From CAZJHD01 sp964545855 (GTDB lineage: Bacteria > Planctomycetota > UBA1135 > JACQFD01), in contig CAZJHD010000003.1 of assembly GCA_964545855.1 (NCBI GenBank), forward strand, positions 124,001-188,000: DNA of 64,000 nucleotides. Direction: 5' to 3'. The first letter of the stretch is position 1, and each line of letters begins with the position of its first letter. This document shows, in pieces, positions 21,674 to 32,288 of this stretch. Below the pieces are notes generated by a model that ran no database searches, was not told the origin of the DNA, and worked only from the letters and a program-made list of their open reading frames with translations. The translations under genes and the position numbers were made by a program.

Positions 21674-22119
21674 GTAAACAGCCCCCGTTCAATGTGCGGC
21701 TGCTGCGTCACATTGCAGAACCGCAGGAAGTCTTCCAGTGTGGCCCACATGTCCGTGGAATCGCGAAAGCGGTCCGCGGGCACAGGAATGGCCCACTTGT
21801 CCCCGAAGCCCTCGCGGTAGATGTGCAAATGCGGCGCTATGACCTCTTCACCGTCCGGATTGCGATGTGGTGCTCCGCCGAGATCGAGCCGCACGAGCAC
21901 GACCACCTGGCGGCCACGGTTCTGCATCTTGACCTTGAGCAGATCGATGCGCCCACGGCTGAGGTCGAGCAGGAACTGCTCGCGTCGATTGGGCGATTGG
22001 AGCGGGATCACGACCGATTGCCCGCCCATCGGAAAGTCCGTGTGCTCCTCGTTGGCGCGATGCTTCTCCATCGCGATCAGCGCGTCGGCTTCTGCCTGGG
22101 TCAGGTTGATGTCCGCCAT
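21670..22119 (-). CDS. Small hypothetical protein of the defence operon (possibly DUF6978)
   Basis: A 149-residue cytoplasmic protein starting MADINLTQAEADALIAMEK. A helical start is followed by a beta-rich middle (QFLLDLSRGRIDLLKVKMQN, VVLVRLDLGG) and a conserved-looking HLHIYREGFGDKWA. I believe this corresponds to the DUF6978-type family often paired with DUF1828 proteins, but that is from memory and not certain. It starts 7 bases after kwaB ends and overlaps the DUF1828 gene by 4 bases. It could be an antitoxin-like or sensor partner of the DUF1828 protein; there is no direct evidence for a mechanism. Confidence 0.65.
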   Translation of the reverse strand: MADINLTQAEADALIAMEKHRANEEHTDFPMGGQSVVIPLQSPNRREQFLLDLSRGRIDLLKVKMQNRGRQVVVLVRLDLGGAPHRNPDGEEVIAPHLHIYREGFGDKWAIPVPADRFRDSTDMWATLEDFLRFCNVTQQPHIERGLFT

Positions 22120-22126
22120 GGGTCGT

Positions 22127-23032
22127 TCAACTCTCGATCTTCCTGCGGCTCGCGGCCCGGTATCGCTCGGGCTGATCCTTCACGAGGCTCACTTCGTACC
22201 GACGCCGGTCGAGTACCTCCAGGAACCCCATCTCGTGACCGGCGGCTACGTGCACCATGCCCTTCGACTCGCTCACTTCGACCTCGGTTTGCGTGCACAG
22301 CTTCTTCAGAAGCGCCTTGTCGATGTGCTTGGTCTCCCCCTGCGCCCGGATGGAGGCGAGGTAGCGAGCGGCGCGTGGGTGCATGCCGGCGTACTTCTCG
22401 ATCCCGTCGAACTCCACGAAGTCAAGGTCCTTTCGGATCACCTTGATGTTCGAGGGGGCCGCCGCCAGGATCGCCTGCTGGAGCTTGCCCGCGAACTCGA
22501 AGCCGCTGGGCCGCAGGATGTGGACGTTGGCCGAGTCAACGAGGAGGTCGAAGTCGCTGTCCAGCTTGAAGACGCTGTCCTCGATCAGCTTCAGCGAATC
22601 CGAAACGAAGCGGAGCAGGCGCTTCTTCAGGACTCCCTTGAACTGCGACGCTCGCCGCAAGGCGGTCAGCCGCCGCTGCTTCTTGTCGGACAGCCGGGAA
22701 AAATAGCAGAACACGTCAGCCGGTTCTCCGAGCGCACCGCCGTCGATGTCCAGATTGGTCGCCTCGTGCAACTCGCGCACGGAGGAAGCCATGTCCTCCG
22801 TCAGCGGCAGATAAAGGTACTCCGTGCTCGCGTGTTTCTCGGACGGTTCGTACTTCGCCGGCCCGTCGTCGCCGCCCTGCATGGCCTCCCAGGTCGCCTG
22901 CACCATCTCGCGCAGCGCGCCCTGCACGTCCGCATCCACCGGCACCGCAACGAACGTCTGGCCGTCCCCGCCGTCCCGGCCCACGCCGAACTCCGTGATC
23001 GTGACGTTCCCGAGGTCGAACTCCAGCTTCAT
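22127..23032 (-). CDS. kwaB: Kiwa-like defence protein KwaB (DUF4868-type)
   Basis: A 301-residue soluble protein. Residues about 90-280 match my recollection of the DUF4868 fold of KwaB. They include ADVFCYFSRLSDKK, SVFKLDSDFDLLVDSANVHI and GFEFAGKLQQAI. In described Kiwa systems KwaB acts with the membrane protein KwaA against phage and binds DNA. The ATG at 23032 overlaps the stop of the kwaA-like gene by 4 bases (23029-23032), and the order KwaA then KwaB is canonical. Size is close to known KwaB. The assignment rests on pattern, size and pairing, not on a search. Confidence 0.72.
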   Translation of the reverse strand: MKLEFDLGNVTITEFGVGRDGGDGQTFVAVPVDADVQGALREMVQATWEAMQGGDDGPAKYEPSEKHASTEYLYLPLTEDMASSVRELHEATNLDIDGGALGEPADVFCYFSRLSDKKQRRLTALRRASQFKGVLKKRLLRFVSDSLKLIEDSVFKLDSDFDLLVDSANVHILRPSGFEFAGKLQQAILAAAPSNIKVIRKDLDFVEFDGIEKYAGMHPRAARYLASIRAQGETKHIDKALLKKLCTQTEVEVSESKGMVHVAAGHEMGFLEVLDRRRYEVSLVKDQPERYRAASRRKIES

Positions 23033-23600
23033 GCTTCGGCCTCCAGATACACCGTGTCGCTCAGTCGGTAGGCGACGATCCGGTCGCCGGATGCCAGGCT
23101 CACGCGCCGGGTGATGAGAGCTTGGCGGGCCTTGCCGGTGAGCGGGTTGCCGTCGGCCGGCGGGTAGACGGTGAAGACGCGGAAGCCGAGCGCCGCGAAC
23201 AGCAGATTCATGTAGTGCAAGTTCAGGTGCCAGAACAAGAACACGATGAATGCCAGGGCGGCGAACGAGGCGCCCAGGTACCGCCAGCTCCCAAGGTCTT
23301 CCGAGTAGAACGGCAGTAGCATCGCGAACAGGTAGACGAGGATGTGATCGCGGTGGTCGTCGGCCGTGCCGACCGTGAGCTCGCGCTTGTCGGCCTGCTT
23401 CATCGCCGTCCGGATGCGCAACCACAGGAAGGCGTTCGGAACGACGACCATGAAGGCGCAGAACCCGATGAACCAGCGGTCGGAGATGAGGCTGTTCCCG
23501 CGAATCGCCCACAGGATGAAGAGCGGCGAGATGCTGCTGAGCACCATCAGGAGCCGCGCGGCCTTGAGCTCCTCGCGATGCATGTTGGCAGGGCGCGCGG

Positions 23601-23604
<4 letters not shown>
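23029..23604 (-). CDS. kwaA: Kiwa-like membrane protein KwaA
   Basis: A 191-residue membrane protein with hydrophobic segments near residues 16-34, 44-62, 87-101, 110-127 and perhaps 131-145. A cytosolic C-terminal beta-rich tail of about 45 residues follows. Size, four-to-five-helix topology and position immediately before a DUF4868-type gene fit KwaA, the membrane sensor of Kiwa. Sequence motifs alone would not identify it. Its ATG overlaps the hsdS stop by 4 bases (23601-23604), so the pair is locked into the type I restriction operon. Confidence 0.65.
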
Positions 23605-26502
<2,898 letters not shown>

Positions 26503-26554
26503 TCGATGTCTTTGGTCGTGCGTGGTCCAGGATCGGAGCGTGCGCGAAAGCCGA

Positions 26555-26740
26555 TCAGCGGCCGTGGGAAGCGATGCGCGCGGTGAGTGAACCCTTCGTC
26601 GCGAGGACGTCGAACCCCGGAGCGTTCCGAGGCGCCAGCGCGGCGACGACGCCGCGCTTCAGGAGCTCCGCCATCACGTAGAACTCGCCCGCGTTGCCGA
26701 TCAGCGTTCCGAGACCCGCTTTGATCCGTCCGCTGGCCAT
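26555..26740 (-). pseudogene. Truncated N-terminus of a nuclease-like (PD-D/ExK?) protein
   Basis: A 61-codon frame begins MASGRIKAGLGTLIGNAGEF and includes YVMAELLKRGVVAALAP and PGFDVLATKG. This looks like the first third of proteins with a restriction-endonuclease-like fold, in which the Glu of NAGEF and the Asp of FDVLA precede a missing ExK strand. The frame ends in SHGR just where the catalytic ExK would be expected. I infer a 3' truncation at the island edge, near 26570. An intact tiny protein is less likely. Family assignment is tentative. Confidence 0.45.
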
Positions 26741-26981
26741 CGATCCGTCGTCCTCCTGTCCTCAGGCCGTGGACTGGGCAGCTCGGCGCGAACTGCCCGT
26801 CGCGGCAGCCGGGCCGCGACGGCGCCTCGGCCAGGATCGAGGGGCGGACGAGCGAGCCCGTGCGATCGCTGCCATCGGGTCCTGGTCTCCATCCATCGTC
26901 GGGTCCTCGGGGAACGGCCTCTCGCGCGCGGGAGAAGGGGGACGCTATCCGGGGGCGCGCCGCCGCGCCACTCGCCGACTC

Positions 26982-28631
26982 CTACCGCGAGACGAACCGC
27001 ATCAGGCTCAGGTCCGTGTACCACTCCACCGGCGCGCGGTCGTCGGTGAAGGTCGGTGCCGTCGGGTCGAGCGCGAAGCGCGACCAGGACGCGAGCGCGA
27101 GGTCGCGGTGGGCCTGCAGCGCGGGAGCGTCGATCGCGGCCCATGCGTCGCGGAGCGGAGTCGGCGACGCCATGCAGACCCAGTTCACGAAGGGAACGTC
27201 GGCGTTCTCGACGGCGAACCGCTCGAGGGCGGCGCCGGGGAAGGCGGCCGCCAGCGCGTTCTGGATGCCGAGGAGCACGGGCGCGTCGGCGCCCAGCGCG
27301 CCGACGTTCACGGCGCAGACTCCGCCCGGCGCGAGCCGCGCACGCGCGAGCTCGAAGAACTCCTGCGTCACGAGGTGCGCCGGGATGTAGGGCTGCCGGT
27401 AGGCGTCGCCGAGGATCAGGTCGTACTTCTCGGTGGTGCGCTGGAGGAAGGTGCGGCCGTCCTCGAGGAAGACGCGGAGGCAGCGCTCGTCGAGGGCGAA
27501 GTAGCGGCGCCCCAGCTCCACGATCTCGGGGTCGATCTCGACGCCGTCGATCCGCAGATCGAACCGATCGCCGTAGGCGCGCGTGAGCTGGGTCGCGACG
27601 GTGCCCGCCGCGAGACCGACGATGCAGACGCGCATCGGCGGCTTCGTCCCGGCGTCGGACGCGGCCGGCGTCGCGCCGCGCGCGCGCACGATCGCGTCGG
27701 GGAGGAGCTGGAGGAAGCCCCACACGCCCGGAGCGGCGCGGCCGTCGTCGTACCAGACGGAGTGGAACGAGAGGCCCTCGTTCAGCTCCAGGTAGGTGCG
27801 GCCCTGGCGCGCGTCGCGCAGGACGCGGACGAGGTGGTACTCGGTCTCCTTCTCGGCGAGCACGCCGGGGCCGCCCTTCAGCGGCACGGGCGCGGCGATG
27901 CTCGCGGCGCCGGCGACGGCGGCGACGAGCGCCCCCGCTCCCGCGAGGCGGCGCGCGCGCAGGAGACCCACGCCCGAGGAGACGAGCACGGCGGCGCCGG
28001 CGACGTGGATCGTGCCGCGCGTGCCGAGCATCGGGATGAGCAGGAGCGCCGGCAGGTACGCGCCGAGGATGCTCCCGAGGGTCGAGAGCGCGAACACGGC
28101 GCCGCTCCGGGAGCCCGCCACTCGATCGCCCTGCGAGAGCAGACGGATCGTGAAGGGCGACACCATCCCGACCAGCAGGATCGGCAGCGCGAAGAGCACG
28201 ACCATCGCCGCGAGCGTGCCGAGGAAGAGCGAGGCGTTCTGGTGGCCGAGAGCCGGCCCGGCCGCACGCAGCACGGGCGTCGCGACCCACGGCAGAGCCG
28301 CGAGGCCGGCGCCGCCGAGGGCCGTCACGAAGTAGAGCGTGCTCGCGTCGGGGCGCCGGTCGGCGAGGCGGCCGCCGAGCCAGTAGCCCGCCGCCAGCGC
28401 CGCGAGGACGACGCCCAGCACGTTCGTCGTGATGAACTGCGTCGAGCCGAAGTAGGGCGCGAGGAGCCGGAAGGCCGCGACCTCGGCGACGATGATGCAG
28501 GTGCCGCAGACGAAGAGATGGACGAGGAGCTGGCGGCGGCCGGCGACCGGCGGCGCGGGCGCGCCGCTCTCCTCGACGCCGCCCGTCGCCGGCGCGGCCG
28601 AGGAGGCTCCCTTCCGGTCGCGGCGCGTCAT
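26982..28631 (-). CDS. Membrane-anchored spermidine-synthase-like protein
   Basis: A 549-residue protein. The N-terminal half carries about 8 transmembrane helices (residues about 30-270). The C-terminal half is a Rossmann-type polyamine-synthase domain with a nucleotide-binding stretch VCIVGLAAGTVATQL, the acidic VEIDPEIVELG and the LILGDAYRQPYIPAHLVTQE loop. Such fused MFS-like/spermidine synthases are widespread, but their product is mostly untested. The ATG at 28631 is chosen because it overlaps the zinc-ribbon gene stop by 4 bases and precedes a short polar leader. The operon order is SpoU methyltransferase, zinc-ribbon protein, then this gene. A related gene starts at 63318. Confidence 0.85.
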   Translation of the reverse strand: MTRRDRKGASSAAPATGGVEESGAPAPPVAGRRQLLVHLFVCGTCIIVAEVAAFRLLAPYFGSTQFITTNVLGVVLAALAAGYWLGGRLADRRPDASTLYFVTALGGAGLAALPWVATPVLRAAGPALGHQNASLFLGTLAAMVVLFALPILLVGMVSPFTIRLLSQGDRVAGSRSGAVFALSTLGSILGAYLPALLLIPMLGTRGTIHVAGAAVLVSSGVGLLRARRLAGAGALVAAVAGAASIAAPVPLKGGPGVLAEKETEYHLVRVLRDARQGRTYLELNEGLSFHSVWYDDGRAAPGVWGFLQLLPDAIVRARGATPAASDAGTKPPMRVCIVGLAAGTVATQLTRAYGDRFDLRIDGVEIDPEIVELGRRYFALDERCLRVFLEDGRTFLQRTTEKYDLILGDAYRQPYIPAHLVTQEFFELARARLAPGGVCAVNVGALGADAPVLLGIQNALAAAFPGAALERFAVENADVPFVNWVCMASPTPLRDAWAAIDAPALQAHRDLALASWSRFALDPTAPTFTDDRAPVEWYTDLSLMRFVSR

Positions 28632-28861
28632 GCGCGCGGGCTCCGCCCGGCGTCGCGCTCCGCGCGCAGACGGTCGAGGATCCAGTGCACCACGGCGTCC
28701 TCGTCGGTGCGTTGCGCGCGCGGGCACTCGGACGAGAGCCCGGTCCAGCAGTCGGAGCAGATGCGGTAGGTCGACCGCACGCCGTCCTGCACGTCGCCGA
28801 GCGTCACCGTCGCGAGCCGGCCGGCGCAGCGCTCGCACCGATGCACCGTGGGGCCGGTCAC
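28628..28861 (-). CDS. Small zinc-ribbon protein
   Basis: A 77-residue protein from a GTG at 28861, overlapping the upstream gene's stop by 4 bases (GTGA) and the downstream start by 4 bases (ATGA). Two CxxC knuckles, CERC at 9-12 and CSDC at 35-38, should bind one zinc ion. The rest is helical and charged. It resembles the zinc-ribbon segments found beside UvrB/UvrC motifs, but has no other domain. Function unknown; the double overlap makes it a real gene. Confidence 0.72.
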   Translation of the reverse strand: MTGPTVHRCERCAGRLATVTLGDVQDGVRSTYRICSDCWTGLSSECPRAQRTDEDAVVHWILDRLRAERDAGRSPRA

Positions 28862-29679
28862 GCGCCGCTCTCCCGCGCGCGCGTCGCCTGGCGCGCCACC
28901 TCGAAGCAGAGGATCGCCCCCGCGGCGGCGACGTTCAGCGACTCGACTCCGGCGGCCAGCGGGATCCGCACGCGCAGATCCGCCGCGTCGCGCACCTCGT
29001 CGGCGAGCCCGAAGCCCTCGCTGCCGAGGACGAGCACGAGGGGCGGGCGCAGATCGGCCTCGTGCCACGTGATGCCCGCGCCGCCGCCGGCGGCGGCGAT
29101 GCGCGCGCCGGCCGCGCGCCCGCGCGCGACGAGCTCGGAGAAGGCGACGCCCGCCGCGAGCGGCAGCCGGAACACCGATCCGGCCGTCGCGCGGAGCGCC
29201 TTGTCGTTCCACGGGGAGACGGTCTCGCGCGTCGTGACGAAGCCCGTGGCTCCCGCGGCGTCGGCCGTGCGGAGGAGCGTGCCGAGGTTGCCGGGGTCGG
29301 AGAGACCGGAAGCCACCACGACGAAGGGCGACGCCACGCCGTCGAAGAGAGCCTCGATCGGGACCGACTGCCGCGTCACGAGGGCGCAGATGCCCTGCGC
29401 GGCGCGCGTGCCGCAGACCGCGTCGAGCACCGTGTCGCTCGCCTCGCGCACGTCGATCCGCCGCGCGCGGAAACGCTCGAGGAGGGCGCCGCCGCGTGCG
29501 GTCTCGGCGGCGCGCGCCGTCGCGAGCACGACCTCCACGGGCGCTCCCGTCGCGTCGGCCTCCTCGAGGAAGCGCACGCCCTCGACGACGAAGCGCATCG
29601 GGTCGTCTCCCTGCAGGGCGCGCCGGAACTGCGCGACGAGAGGGTTGCGCCGGGAGGTGAGAGCGGAGGGGTCGGGCAC
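28858..29679 (-). CDS. TrmH/SpoU-family RNA 2'-O-methyltransferase
   Basis: A 273-residue rRNA/tRNA ribose methyltransferase. An N-terminal substrate-binding domain (about 8-95) begins SRRNPLVAQFRRAL, and the SPOUT knot domain follows. SpoU motif 1 is SDPGNLGTLLRTADA, motif 2 is LVLGSEGFGL, and motif 3 is IPLAAGVESLNVAAAGAI. This architecture fits RlmB/TsnR-type enzymes; the target nucleotide cannot be assigned. The GTG at 29679 is the only reasonable start, since the upstream extension is a run of Arg and Ala. It is divergent from rsgA across 139 bases. Confidence 0.9.
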   Translation of the reverse strand: MPDPSALTSRRNPLVAQFRRALQGDDPMRFVVEGVRFLEEADATGAPVEVVLATARAAETARGGALLERFRARRIDVREASDTVLDAVCGTRAAQGICALVTRQSVPIEALFDGVASPFVVVASGLSDPGNLGTLLRTADAAGATGFVTTRETVSPWNDKALRATAGSVFRLPLAAGVAFSELVARGRAAGARIAAAGGGAGITWHEADLRPPLVLVLGSEGFGLADEVRDAADLRVRIPLAAGVESLNVAAAGAILCFEVARQATRARESGA

Positions 29680-29818
29680 GGGAGCGCGGGCCGCGAGGCG
29701 GCGCGCGCGCCGATGGTACCGGCGCCGTCGTGGCGACCGGGCAGGCCTGCCCCTGGCGGAGGCGCTTCGCGGGGCGCAGCGCGGAGGACTTCCGTCGCGG
29801 GCCTGTACGCTGCGGCCG

Positions 29819-30823
29819 ATGCACCAAGGAACGGTCCTTCGAGTCGACGCACGCGGAGCGCTCGTGGAGATCGAGGGAGCGCGGGTCCAGGTGCAGCTGC
29901 GGGGCGCGCTCTTCCAGGAAGAGACGTGGGCCACGCGGCCCGTGGCCGTCGGCGACCGCGTGCGCGTCGAGTCGACGGTGGAGGAGCCGGGCCGCCCGCC
30001 GATCGTCGCCATCGCGGAGGTGCTGCCGCGGCGCAACGCCTTCGTGCGGCGCGCCAGCGGCGAGACGCCGCGGGCGCAGGTGCTCGCGGCGAACGTGGAC
30101 TGCGTGCTCGTCCTCGCGTCCGTCGGCCGGCCGGCCTTCTCCTCCACGTTCGTCGATCGGGTCCTCTGCGGCGCGAGCGCGTGCGAGATCGAGGCGCGCC
30201 TCGTGCTCACGAAGTCGGACGGCTCCGATGCGCAGCTCGAGCGCGCGATCCGCGAGACGTACCGCAAGGCCGGCGTCGAGACGCTCTCGACCTCGGCGAA
30301 GACGGGTGTGGGCCTCGACGCGCTGCGCGCGATCCTCCAGGGCCGCACGAGCGTCCTCATGGGCCTGTCGGGCGTCGGCAAGTCGACGCTCCTGAACGCG
30401 CTCGTCCCGGGTCTCGACCTGGCCGTCGGAGGGATCTCCTCGAAGTGGAGCCAGGGCAAGCACACGACCTCGGCGGCGGAGCTCGTGGCGTTCCCCTTCG
30501 GCGGCGCCGCCATCGATTCGCCCGGCGTTCGCAGCTTCGTGCCCTGGGGGCTGCATCACGGGTCGCTCCGCCACTGCTTCCCCGACCTGGCGCCGTTCCT
30601 CGGCCGCTGCCACTACGCCGATTGCTCGCACACGCACGAGCCGCAGTGCGCGATGAAGGAGGCCGTGGAGAGCGGCGAGATCGCGGCGACGCGGGTCGCG
30701 TCCTACGCGGCGATCCACGAGGAGCTGGAGCCGCCGCCGGAGCAGTGGAGCGAAGGGGGAAGGCCGCTCTCGCCGGACGAGACGCATCCGCTCGACGCGG
30801 AACCCGAGGACGAGAAGGAGTGA
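29819..30823 (+). CDS. rsgA: Ribosome small-subunit-dependent GTPase A
   Basis: A 334-residue circularly permuted GTPase that checks late 30S maturation. An N-terminal OB domain covers about 1-75. The G motifs come in permuted order: G4 as TKSD (131-134, in place of NKxD), G1 GLSGVGKST (182-190), then G3 DSPG (233-236). The C-terminal zinc site uses Cys264, Cys269, His271 and Cys277. The ATG at 29819 gives the normal start. The C-terminal tail after residue 300 is acidic. It is convergent with the next gene across a 50-base gap holding a palindrome. Confidence 0.95.
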   Translation: MHQGTVLRVDARGALVEIEGARVQVQLRGALFQEETWATRPVAVGDRVRVESTVEEPGRPPIVAIAEVLPRRNAFVRRASGETPRAQVLAANVDCVLVLASVGRPAFSSTFVDRVLCGASACEIEARLVLTKSDGSDAQLERAIRETYRKAGVETLSTSAKTGVGLDALRAILQGRTSVLMGLSGVGKSTLLNALVPGLDLAVGGISSKWSQGKHTTSAAELVAFPFGGAAIDSPGVRSFVPWGLHHGSLRHCFPDLAPFLGRCHYADCSHTHEPQCAMKEAVESGEIAATRVASYAAIHEELEPPPEQWSEGGRPLSPDETHPLDAEPEDEKE

Positions 30824-30830
30824 TCACCCG

Positions 30831-30853
30831 GGAATGGGGTCAGACCCCTTTCC
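30831..30853. repeat. REP-like palindrome GGGGTCAGACCCC
   Basis: The core GGGGTC-A-GACCCC (30836-30848) is a perfect inverted repeat, and flanking GGAA/TTCC extends it to 23 bases with one mismatch. It stands 7 bases after rsgA in the gap between two convergent genes. This exact core recurs in intergenic gaps of many bacteria and has been linked to REP elements moved by RAYT transposases; that is from general knowledge. Only one copy is in this window. It could also act as a bidirectional terminator. Confidence 0.6.
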
Positions 30854-30873
30854 CAGGGTGGGGCGTCGCTTCC

Positions 30874-31665
30874 TCAGCGCGCCGCCGGCGCCGCGACGCG
30901 CACCGCGAGGCGCACGTCGCCCTTCCCCGTGTAGCGCACCGCGATCCACGCCGGAGCCTTCTCACTGCCGACGCCCGTGACGTCGACGTGGCCGTCCTTC
31001 GCCTCGGCCGCGGCCCATCCGCTCTCCTTCGCCTTCTCGAGGAACGACGAACGCATCGCCGCCGTCGCGGCGCCCGACTCGATCCGCAACGGGATCGCGG
31101 TCACCTTCGCGGGCTTCTTGCCGGGCTTCGGCTTCGCGGTCGGCTTGCGTGACGCGACGTCGGCCGTCTCGAGCGGCGACGGCGCCGCCGGCCCCGTTCC
31201 GGCGTCGTCGGCCGACACGATCAGATTCCCGTCGCCCGCGGCGCCCGTCGCCTGGAGCCCGAGTCCGAGGACCGCCTTCGCGGCGTCGGCCGGAGCGCGC
31301 ACGGAGATCTGCGCGCCGAGGGCCTCCCAACCGGTCGTGCGGAGACTCGCCTCGACGGCGCCGCGCACGATGAGGGTCTGGCCCTCCGTCGCCGTGTCGA
31401 GCCCCGCGGAGCCGAGGGCGCCCGCCGCGAGGATCGCGAGCTCGTGGAGGTCGGTCCCGCCCGCGTGCCAGGTGAGGAACCGCGTCACGCGCGTCGGCTG
31501 CGTCGGTGCGGGCTTCCCTTCGGCGGCCTTCGGGATCGCCGTCGCGGAGATCTCGAGCTCCAGGTCGGCGCTGACGGTCGAGGGCGAGAAGAACTCGAAA
31601 CGGATCTCCGCCGTGGGCGGAGCCGCGGGAGCGGCCTGCAGGATCCAGAGCGCGAGGGCGAGCAT
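30874..31665 (-). CDS. Secreted hypothetical protein
   Basis: A 263-residue protein with a short signal-like N-terminus (MLALALWILQAAPAAPP). Two related-looking alpha/beta stretches follow (about 15-150 and 185-263), joined by a Pro/Lys/Ala-rich linker near 160-185. The second stretch starts IPLRIESGAATAAMRSSF. No catalytic motif is visible. The ATG at 31665 is chosen because it begins the signal. The downstream neighbour, rsgA, is convergent. No family recognised. Confidence 0.68.
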   Translation of the reverse strand: MLALALWILQAAPAAPPTAEIRFEFFSPSTVSADLELEISATAIPKAAEGKPAPTQPTRVTRFLTWHAGGTDLHELAILAAGALGSAGLDTATEGQTLIVRGAVEASLRTTGWEALGAQISVRAPADAAKAVLGLGLQATGAAGDGNLIVSADDAGTGPAAPSPLETADVASRKPTAKPKPGKKPAKVTAIPLRIESGAATAAMRSSFLEKAKESGWAAAEAKDGHVDVTGVGSEKAPAWIAVRYTGKGDVRLAVRVAAPAAR

Positions 31666-31739
31666 CGGCGTCTCCGGGCGGGGGAGCCGGCGATTGTGCC
31701 CTCCCGCCGCCGCGCCGTCAGCCTCCGTCGGCGCCGGTT

Positions 31740-32255
31740 CTACTCGTTGAAGTCGTAGATGTAGGAGAGCCGCGCCTTCGACACGATCAGGTAGTCGAGG
31801 CTGCGCAGGATCGAGAGCTCGTCGTGCCCTTCCTGGAACTCGATGCCGCGGATCTTCGGCCGCTCGATGATGAAGTACTTCTTCGAGGGGAACGTCGCGT
31901 CGTAGGACCCCGGCCGCGCGTCGCCGGCGATCTCGAAGTTCACCGACCCGACGTGGAAGGCCCGGATCGAGACGAGGTTCCGGTCGCGGGCGAGCGACTG
32001 CTGGTGGAGGTCGCCGGCGGCGTCCACGAACTCGTGCGCGAGGACGATGCGGTCCAGGTTCACGAGGATGCGTGGCGTCTGGATCGTGTTCCGGTTGCGG
32101 AGGTCGATCAGCTTCGCGTCCCGGACGCTCACGAACCGCGACGTGTACTCGTCGAGGAACGCCGCGAGGCGCTTGGGCTTGGGCTCGACGACTCCCTTGA
32201 TGAGGAATGCATCGGTGACCAGGAGGTCGGTGACGATCGTCGGCGCGGTCTGCAT
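31740..32255 (-). CDS. Hypothetical conserved-looking cytoplasmic protein
   Basis: A 171-residue protein without signal or membrane segment. It is predicted to be mostly beta-rich, with stretches such as RILVNLDRIVLAHEFVDAAG and GSYDATFPSKKYFIIERP. The balanced composition and low Arg-run content mark it as a true gene and not a shadow frame. It lies 33 bases after folC on the same strand and 74 bases before the secreted hypothetical gene, so the three may be co-transcribed. No family recognised. Confidence 0.65.
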   Translation of the reverse strand: MQTAPTIVTDLLVTDAFLIKGVVEPKPKRLAAFLDEYTSRFVSVRDAKLIDLRNRNTIQTPRILVNLDRIVLAHEFVDAAGDLHQQSLARDRNLVSIRAFHVGSVNFEIAGDARPGSYDATFPSKKYFIIERPKIRGIEFQEGHDELSILRSLDYLIVSKARLSYIYDFNE

Positions 32256-32288
32256 GGGCTTTCCTCTCGCGCGGCGCCGCGATGGGCG

